Source: DATJUF01 sp035524095 (lineage in GTDB: Bacteria > Desulfobacterota > Binatia > Binatales > Binataceae). Taken from it: DNA of 11,594 bases. Under the pieces are notes generated by a model that was not told the origin of the DNA, made no database searches, and saw nothing but the letters and a program-made list of their open reading frames with translations. The position numbers and the translations under genes were made by a program. This document shows, piece by piece, positions 6,466 to 11,594 of the stretch (position 1 is its first letter; every line of letters starts with the position of its first letter). The stretch spans positions 1-11,594 of the forward strand of contig DATKPK010000085.1 of NCBI GenBank assembly GCA_035524095.1. Direction: 5' to 3'.

Positions 6466-8115
6466 ATGAATGTAAGTCCGCTTGCGGGAAAACCCGCCCC
6501 TGAATCAATCCTTGTGAACATTCCGCGGCTCGTCGCCACTTACTACGCCGGCGTGCCCGATCCGTCTGTTCCCGCACAGCGCGTGGCCTTTGGCACTTCC
6601 GGCCATCGCGGCTCCGCTCTTGACACCGCCTTCAACGAAGCTCATATCATCGCGATTACTCAATCTATTTGCATGTATCGCACGAGCCAATCGATCAACG
6701 GCCCGCTCTATCTCGGTATCGATACTCACGCCCTTTCTGAGCCTGCCTTTGTCAGCGCTCTCGAAGTGCTGGCCGCCAATGGCGTCGACGTGATGATCGA
6801 CAAGGATCGTGGCTACACGCCGACTCCGGCTGTCTCTCATGAGATCCTAAAATACAATCGCGGACGCACGTCCGGCTTTGCCGACGGCATCGTCGTTACG
6901 CCATCGCACAATCCGCCTTCCGATGGCGGCTTCAAATATAATCCGCCCAATGGCGGCCCAGCCGATACCAACATCACGAAGTGGATCGAGAACAAGGCCA
7001 ACGAATTGCTCGCCGATGGCTGGCGTACCGTCCCGCGCCTTCCTTTCGCCAAGGCTCTCAACGCCCCCACCACTCATCGCTACGACTATATCGATTCCTA
7101 TATCTCCGACCTCTCAAATGTCGTCTCGATGGACTCAATTAGTCATTCCAATATTCATATTGGCATCGATCCGCTTGGTGGTGCCGCCGTACACTATTGG
7201 CAACCGATTATCGATCGCTATCGCCTCAACGCCACTGTCGTTAATCCCAGTGTCGATCAATCTTTTCGCTTTATGACGGTCGATTGGGACGGCAAAATCC
7301 GCATGGATTGTTCATCGCCCTACGCGATGGCCAGCCTCGTCGCCCTGCGCGATCGCTTCGATATCGCCTTCGGCAACGACACCGATACCGACCGCCACGG
7401 GATAGTCACTCCGACTGGTCTGATGAATCCGAATCATTACCTGGCAGTGGCAATTTCCTACTTGTTCAATCAGCGCAAGCAATGGCCGCATTCCGCCGCG
7501 ATCGGCAAGACCGCCGTCAGCAGCGCTATTATCGATCGCGTGGCGCAAAAGCTCGGCCGTCATCTCTACGAGGTTCCGGTCGGCTTCAAATGGTTCGTTG
7601 ACGGCCTCATCGCCGGCACACTCGGCTTCGGCGGCGAAGAGAGCGCTGGCGCTTCTTTTCTGCGTCACGACGGCGCCGTCTGGACCACCGACAAGGATGG
7701 CCTGATTCTGGGCCTGCTTGCCGCCGAAATCACTGCGACTACCGGCCAAACGCCATCTGCGATTTATGCCAAATTGACTGAGGAATTTGGCGCGCCGGTC
7801 TATGAGCGCATCGATGCCCCTGCCACCATCGCGCAAAAGGAGATGCTCTCAAAGCTGACACCCGCCGCGATCACGGTCCGTGAATTAGCCGGCGATCCCA
7901 TCCGTAATATTCTCACCAACGCTCCCGGTGACAATCAGCCCATCGGTGGCCTCAAGGTCATCACCGACTTCGGATGGTTTGCCGCACGCCCCTCCGGCAC
8001 CGAGGAGGTCTACAAGATTTACGCGGAAAGCTTTCGCGATATTGACCACTTGCGCAAGCTTCAAAAAGAGGCGCAGGCGCTGGTCGCAAACGTATTCGCC
8101 AAACAGGGCTCTTAA
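6466..8115 (+). CDS. pgm: Alpha-D-glucose-specific phosphoglucomutase
   Basis: A 549-aa protein of the alpha-D-phosphohexomutase superfamily, resembling E. coli Pgm in length and order. It interconverts glucose-1-phosphate and glucose-6-phosphate through a phosphoserine and Mg2+. Domain marks are VAFGTSGHRGSALDTAFNEAHI near the N-terminus; the catalytic loop VVTPSHNPPSDGG with phosphoserine Ser147; the metal loop DTDTDRHG with Asp305, Asp307 and Asp309; the sugar-binding loop GGEESAG (Glu391, Ser393); and the phosphate-binding loop RPSGTEEVYKIYAESF starting at Arg508. The metal loop has Thr306 where most relatives have proline (DPDxDRH), but all three aspartates remain, so activity is expected. 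The start has only GAGAAG as a ribosome-binding site. It is the middle gene of the operon, linking glycogen or nucleotide-sugar glucose to the phosphoketolase route. Confidence 0.97.
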   Translation: MNVSPLAGKPAPESILVNIPRLVATYYAGVPDPSVPAQRVAFGTSGHRGSALDTAFNEAHIIAITQSICMYRTSQSINGPLYLGIDTHALSEPAFVSALEVLAANGVDVMIDKDRGYTPTPAVSHEILKYNRGRTSGFADGIVVTPSHNPPSDGGFKYNPPNGGPADTNITKWIENKANELLADGWRTVPRLPFAKALNAPTTHRYDYIDSYISDLSNVVSMDSISHSNIHIGIDPLGGAAVHYWQPIIDRYRLNATVVNPSVDQSFRFMTVDWDGKIRMDCSSPYAMASLVALRDRFDIAFGNDTDTDRHGIVTPTGLMNPNHYLAVAISYLFNQRKQWPHSAAIGKTAVSSAIIDRVAQKLGRHLYEVPVGFKWFVDGLIAGTLGFGGEESAGASFLRHDGAVWTTDKDGLILGLLAAEITATTGQTPSAIYAKLTEEFGAPVYERIDAPATIAQKEMLSKLTPAAITVRELAGDPIRNILTNAPGDNQPIGGLKVITDFGWFAARPSGTEEVYKIYAESFRDIDHLRKLQKEAQALVANVFAKQGS

Positions 8116-8120
8116 GTCGT

Positions 8121-8151
8121 CAGAGCGCCTTAACCCGTTCGCAAGGCTCTG
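8121..8151 (+). terminator. Hairpin between pgm and pgi (possible attenuator)
   Basis: CAGAGCGCCTT (8121-8131) pairs with AAGGCTCTG (8143-8151), giving a 9-bp stem with a 2-nt bulge and 11-nt loop, 6 nt after the pgm stop. No real T run follows, so a weak terminator, a processing site or an mRNA stabiliser are all possible. The rest of the 177-nt gap up to 8292 holds no gene. A short repeat AGTTA-N6-TAACT lies at 8236-8251, and TTGACT at 8181 has no matching -10 box. Confidence 0.4.
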
Positions 8152-8292
8152 CTCGTCAGTTTCCATTCCACACGGCGACGTTGACTCAATTCCGCCTCGC
8201 GACTCCTAGCGCTTCTATACAGTCGCGCTACTTCCAGTTAGAACTTTAACTAAACCGATTCGGCGCGCCATTTGCGCAATGGAGTGTTTACT

Positions 8293-9930
8293 ATGGCTTC
8301 GGGCATGCCTTCACTGACTGAACGTCCCGCATGGAAAGCCCTTCAGGGCCATTACGAAAAAATTCGTACGACTCATCTCCGCGCGCTTTTCGCCGAAGAT
8401 CCTAAGCGTGGCGAACGCTTCACCGCCGAAGCCGCCGGTCTCTACTTCGACTACTCAAAACACCGCGTCACCACCGAAACCATCAAGCTTCTGCTGGCCC
8501 TCGCCGAGGAAGCTGGTCTGCGTGACCGCATCGACGCGATGTTCCGCGGCGATAAAATCAATTCCACCGAAAAGCGCGCGGTTCTGCATGTCGCTCTTCG
8601 CGCCCCGCGCGATCAGACGATTCTCGTCGACGGCCACAATGTCGTCCCCGACGTTCACACCGTCATCGATCGTATGGCAACTTTTTCTGACCGTGTCCGT
8701 AGTGGCCTATGGCTCGGTCATACCGGCAAGCCCGTCCGCAACGTCATTAACATCGGCATTGGCGGCTCTGATCTTGGTCCCGTGATGGCCTATGAGGCCC
8801 TCCGCCATTATTCCAAACGCGACATGACCTTTCGTTTCGTCTCCAATGTCGACGGCACCGATTTCGCCGAGGCGACCCGCGATCTCGATCCTGCGGAAAC
8901 TCTATTTATTATTTCCTCCAAGACCTTCACTACTCTCGAGACCATGACTAATGCGCACACCGCGCGCGATTGGTCACTCGCCGCATTGCACGATACTAAG
9001 GCCGTCGCCCACCATTTCGTCGCCGTCTCGACCAACGCCGCCGAAGTCACCAAGTTCGGCATCGATACCAATAATATGTTCGGGTTTTGGGATTGGGTCG
9101 GCGGACGCTACTCAATGGATTCTGCGATCGGCCTCTCAACCATGCTCGCGGCTGGTCCCGAGAATTTCCGTGCCATGCTCGACGGCTTCCACGCAATGGA
9201 CGAGCATTTCCGCACCACTCCGTTCGCGCAAAACCTGCCGGTCCTGATGGGCCTGTTGTCCATCTGGTATAACAATTTCTTCGGCGCTCAAACCGTCGGC
9301 GTCTTCCCCTACGATCAATACTTGAAACGCTTTCCTGCCTACCTCCAGCAGCTCACGATGGAGTCCAATGGCAAGCATGTAACCCTCGACGGCACCACCG
9401 TCAATTATCAGACTGGCCCAATCTTCTGGGGTGAGCCGGGCACTAACGGCCAGCATTCGTTCTATCAGTTGATTCATCAAGGTACTAAGTTGATACCTTG
9501 CGATTTCATCGGCTTCTACCGCTCACTCAATCCGCTCGGCCGGCATCAGGATTTGCTGATCGCCAACGTCCTGGCTCAAAGCGAAGCTCTCGCCTTCGGC
9601 AAAACCGCAGAAGAAGTAAAAGCGGAGGGCACGCCTGACTGGCTATTGCCCCATCGCCTTTTCGAGGGTAATCGTCCATCAACGACCATTCTCGCCGAGC
9701 AGCTAACCCCTCGTATCCTCGGCACCCTCGTCGCTCTCTACGAGCATAGCGTCTTCACTCAAGGCACGATTTGGAACATCAACTCATTCGATCAATGGGG
9801 CGTCGAACTGGGTAAAGCCCTGGCCCAGCGCATCATTCCGCAACTCGAAAGCCCTCAAGAGCCACCGCTCACTCACGACAGCTCGACCAATAATCTCATT
9901 CGCCTCTACCGGAGTCATCGTTTGAAATAG
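8293..9930 (+). CDS. pgi: Glucose-6-phosphate isomerase
   Basis: A 545-aa cytoplasmic enzyme of the large bacterial/eukaryotic PGI type (E. coli Pgi is 549 aa), interconverting glucose-6-phosphate and fructose-6-phosphate. Visible are INIGIGGSDLGP, SKTFTTLETMTNA (phosphate-binding serines and threonines), WVGGRYSMDSAIGL with Arg272, MESNGK with the catalytic base Glu357, GEPGTNGQHSF with His388, and the signature FDQWGVELGK with Lys508, so the catalytic set is complete. The ATG at 8293 was chosen over TTG 8272 because GGAG lies 8 nt upstream and the N-terminus then matches the family. A 177-nt gap with a hairpin separates it from pgm, so it may be cotranscribed or have its own weak promoter. 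It supplies fructose-6-phosphate to the phosphoketolase or returns it to glucose-6-phosphate. Confidence 0.97.
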   Translation: MASGMPSLTERPAWKALQGHYEKIRTTHLRALFAEDPKRGERFTAEAAGLYFDYSKHRVTTETIKLLLALAEEAGLRDRIDAMFRGDKINSTEKRAVLHVALRAPRDQTILVDGHNVVPDVHTVIDRMATFSDRVRSGLWLGHTGKPVRNVINIGIGGSDLGPVMAYEALRHYSKRDMTFRFVSNVDGTDFAEATRDLDPAETLFIISSKTFTTLETMTNAHTARDWSLAALHDTKAVAHHFVAVSTNAAEVTKFGIDTNNMFGFWDWVGGRYSMDSAIGLSTMLAAGPENFRAMLDGFHAMDEHFRTTPFAQNLPVLMGLLSIWYNNFFGAQTVGVFPYDQYLKRFPAYLQQLTMESNGKHVTLDGTTVNYQTGPIFWGEPGTNGQHSFYQLIHQGTKLIPCDFIGFYRSLNPLGRHQDLLIANVLAQSEALAFGKTAEEVKAEGTPDWLLPHRLFEGNRPSTTILAEQLTPRILGTLVALYEHSVFTQGTIWNINSFDQWGVELGKALAQRIIPQLESPQEPPLTHDSSTNNLIRLYRSHRLK

Positions 9931-9953
9931 ACTTCTCAACATCACAAACGCCA

Positions 9954-9983
9954 AGCGGCGCGATCCATCTCTGGACCGCCGCT
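9954..9983. terminator. Hairpin in the convergent gap after pgi
   Basis: AGCGGCG (9954-9960) pairs with CGCCGCT (9977-9983), and the interior adds TCCA-TCTC-TGGA (9964-9975), giving a long stem with small bulges. It lies 23 nt after the pgi stop and between convergent genes, suiting a bidirectional terminator, although no strong T run follows on either side. Confidence 0.5.
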
Positions 9984-9996
9984 CTACGACGAGCAT

Positions 9997-10010
9997 CTGG
10001 GTCGCATTTG
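9997..10010 (-). repeat. 14-bp repeat CAAATGCGACCCAG, right copy (minus strand)
   Basis: This is the exact reverse complement of 166-179. Read on the minus strand it starts 7 nt after the stop of the SGNH hydrolase gene and precedes the convergent-gap hairpin. The two copies lie almost 10 kb apart in opposite genomic orientation, each just downstream of a gene pointing into the interval. Confidence 0.45.
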
Positions 10011-10017
10011 AGAAATC

Positions 10018-11436
10018 TTAGTTCGTCGTGAACGTCGCACTCCATGCTGCGCCATATACGGGCAACGGCTTGCCATCAAGGATTGAAGTGTAAGGATCAG
10101 AATCATGCAGGCAGCCGCGCAATCCGCTCGTCGGCCCTGGCGTCGTCGTTGCGCCTTCATCAGTGCCACCGTCTGGCCATGCGTACTCGACCGTCCCGGT
10201 CACCGCATGCGACGGCGTGCCGCTTAATGTCATAAGTATACTCGTGCCGTTGGCCGCCACCGCGACGCTGGAGCACGTCGGCGGACTGCCCGAGTTATCC
10301 GTATAAGAAAATCCGTCGCAGGCGCCATTCGGCGAGGTCACATAGCTGCAATCGAGAACATAAGGAGTCGTTCCACCGCTCAGGGGAATCGTCACTACGC
10401 TGCCCGAATTGCTAACCGTACCGCTCTCAATTGGCGCCGACCAGCTCCCGCCGAGGCCGCCCTGCGCCGGCGCCACGACTTTGCGGTACGCCCGCGCCAT
10501 GTATTCACCCATATAGTAATAGCCCCGAGCTGTGAGATGGCCGCTCTGCTGGGCATTGTTCTCAAATACATAGTTCGGCGTAACTAGTGCGATCGTCGAC
10601 GGATGGGCCGCAGCGGCATCCGACTCCGCCCCAATTATCGCTGCTGCGCTCGCTGCGGCTCCGAACGGACCGAACGAGTTGGTCTCCTGCGTCAGCAGCA
10701 GGATCGGCGCATTACTCTGTCCCGTGAGCGTTTCGATATCGGCGGTGAGATTGCTCTCCAGCGTCGCCAAGTCTGTCGCGTAGGCGCTGCGCGAGGTTCC
10801 CGCTTGCGAATCCGCCTCGCCCTGCACATACGGGACGGCTGGGATATTGAGCGCCATTCCGGTGGGTTTCAAGGCGATCGCGCCGCTGATCATCGCCTTC
10901 ATATTCACATAAATAGTGGTGCCTTGTGCGAGTGAGGAATAGGGCTCGCCGCCGACGCCCGCGCATAGTTCGATCATCGGGAAAGGCGCCGTGGGTGTGG
11001 CGTTCTCGAGCTTGAACACTGCGTTGGCCATCGCCGACACGGGTGTCTGTGCCGGCGTAGTGTTCGCTAGCGAGGAAAAGTATGAATCGTATGCCGGGAC
11101 GATACCTGTAAAGACCGAGCTTGCTTGCGCAGTGGTACTGTTCTGGCACGGCGAATAATCGCCCGTCGTCGAGTTATAGAGCATCGAGGTCGACGGGTTC
11201 ACCGAAAAAGGCGTCAGCAGCGGTTGGCCGAAGGCGCCGACGCTGAGTGATTGGCCGTACCAGAGAAGGCCGTACCAATTTGAGGTCGCCCGCGCGGGCC
11301 CCGCACACAGGAGAAGGGCAAGTGTTAAGACACCAGCGAAGCCGTTCCGACGGTGTGGCGAGCAAAGCCGTATACGGTGCGCGCGTCCCCGCGTGCTGAG
11401 CGCCCAGCTAGGAATCTCGAGCAATCGTTTGAGCAT
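10018..11436 (-). CDS. Secreted SGNH/sialate O-acetylesterase-like hydrolase
   Basis: A 472-aa exported protein. Residues 1-33 form a long basic n-region, followed by a hydrophobic core (34-44) and a likely signal-peptidase cleavage after ARA50. The mature part opens with GLLWYGQSLSVGAFGQP, the block-I motif of SGNH esterases in the sialate-O-acetylesterase/CE6 style, with Ser63 as likely nucleophile. Next come IELCAGVGGEPY (154-166), VPYVQGEADS (201-210, like the QGExD block) and SGHLTARGYYYMGEYMA with the likely catalytic His300. Such enzymes remove acyl groups from polysaccharides or glycans. The usual Asp three residues before the histidine is Gln297 here. Residues about 330-472 look like a beta-rich, Ser/Thr/Gly-rich domain with four cysteines (363, 373, 388, 442) that could form disulfides. 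The start is 2 nt after the upstream stop with GGGGA before it, suggesting translational coupling. Substrate unknown. Confidence 0.75.
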   Translation of the reverse strand: MLKRLLEIPSWALSTRGRAHRIRLCSPHRRNGFAGVLTLALLLCAGPARATSNWYGLLWYGQSLSVGAFGQPLLTPFSVNPSTSMLYNSTTGDYSPCQNSTTAQASSVFTGIVPAYDSYFSSLANTTPAQTPVSAMANAVFKLENATPTAPFPMIELCAGVGGEPYSSLAQGTTIYVNMKAMISGAIALKPTGMALNIPAVPYVQGEADSQAGTSRSAYATDLATLESNLTADIETLTGQSNAPILLLTQETNSFGPFGAAASAAAIIGAESDAAAAHPSTIALVTPNYVFENNAQQSGHLTARGYYYMGEYMARAYRKVVAPAQGGLGGSWSAPIESGTVSNSGSVVTIPLSGGTTPYVLDCSYVTSPNGACDGFSYTDNSGSPPTCSSVAVAANGTSILMTLSGTPSHAVTGTVEYAWPDGGTDEGATTTPGPTSGLRGCLHDSDPYTSILDGKPLPVYGAAWSATFTTN

Positions 11437-11438
11437 AT

Positions 11439-11594
11439 TTAATTCCCCGCGTACTCGACCGCGACTGAGCCGCTGTCAGCCGTGCAGCTTCCCGACGAAA
11501 GGGCAATAGCCAGATAATGACCGGCCGCCACTGCATGCGTGGTAATCGAGCCTGCCGTGATTCCCGCCGCCGTCGGCGCTACGGTTCCCAGTGA
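11439..11594 (-). CDS. C-terminal fragment of an unknown protein upstream of the esterase
   Basis: Only the last 51 codons are present, open to the window edge and ending at TAA 11441-11439. The fragment is rich in Ala, Gly, Ser and Thr, with alternating hydrophobic residues (HYLAIALSSGSC..., SVAVEYAGN) suggesting beta strands, as in surface, appendage or phage tail-type proteins. No family is recognisable. The esterase start codon lies 2 nt beyond the stop, so the two genes are almost certainly in one operon and probably act together outside the cytoplasm. Identity needs the sequence beyond the window. Confidence 0.6.
   Translation of the reverse strand, partial: SLGTVAPTAAGITAGSITTHAVAAGHYLAIALSSGSCTADSGSVAVEYAGN

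Noticed and set aside
8181..8221. TTGACT and TATACA as a sigma-70 promoter for pgi
   Set aside because: The boxes are separated by 29 nt, far from the usual 16-18 nt, and no alternative -10 box fits.
8236..8251. AGTTA-N6-TAACT inverted repeat upstream of pgi as an operator
   Set aside because: A 5-bp repeat is too short to support a binding-site claim without other copies.
8262..8275. GG-N10-GC spacing resembling a sigma-54 promoter before pgi (CGGCGCG...TTTGCG)
   Set aside because: The spacing is right, but transcription would start about 12 nt later, beyond the GGAG ribosome-binding site and only a few bases before the ATG; -24 and -12 base matches are also incomplete.
11301..11308. Possible lipoprotein cysteine (LLLC) or twin-arginine signal in the esterase leader
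   Set aside because: The residue before the cysteine is Leu rather than Gly/Ala/Ser, and the RRNGF sequence does not match the S/T-R-R-x-F-L-K pattern; an ordinary signal peptide fits better.

Overview
The window looks like a chromosomal stretch from a GC-moderate to GC-rich, probably free-living (soil or water) bacterium. Coding regions favour C/T-ending codons, and there are two F420-type luciferase-like oxidoreductases, small dimeric alpha/beta-barrel proteins and a phosphoketolase. This mix would suit Acidobacteriota, Binatota or a proteobacterium, but the sequence alone does not settle the phylum. No tRNA, rRNA, CRISPR array, transposase or integrase is visible.

Layout, left to right. 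(1) Positions 2-154: the last 50 codons of an NtrC-family regulator (Fis-type helix-turn-helix), plus strand. (2) 183-656, minus: a small YxiG-like protein of unknown role. (3) 768-799: a perfect 14-bp hairpin that closes the next operon. (4) 809-3718, minus: a five-gene cluster read right to left, EthD-like protein, LLM oxidoreductase, second LLM oxidoreductase, and two tandem NIPSNAP-like proteins about 65% identical. (5) 3719-4012: a divergent intergenic region with several small inverted repeats. (6) 4013-9930, plus: phosphoketolase, alpha-phosphoglucomutase and glucose-6-phosphate isomerase. (7) 9931-10017: a convergent gap with a hairpin. (8) 10018-11436, minus: a secreted SGNH/sialate-O-acetylesterase-like hydrolase, starting 2 nt after the stop of an upstream gene of which only the last 51 codons (to 11594) are present.

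How the genes may work together. The plus-strand trio forms a short route: glucose-1-phosphate to glucose-6-phosphate (Pgm), to fructose-6-phosphate (Pgi), then phosphorolytic cleavage to acetyl-phosphate and erythrose-4-phosphate (Xfp). This links glycogen or other glucosyl stores to acetyl-phosphate while bypassing lower glycolysis. The minus-strand cluster has the composition of a catabolic or detoxifying oxidation cassette: two flavin/F420 oxidoreductases plus three small ferredoxin-like-fold proteins. Its substrate cannot be read from the sequence. The right-hand pair looks like an exported polysaccharide-active or appendage-related unit. The central enzymes are well-conserved families. 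The less ordinary signals are the cluster composition, a 14-bp motif repeated just after the terminal genes at both ends, and a hairpin overlapping the phosphoketolase ribosome-binding region.
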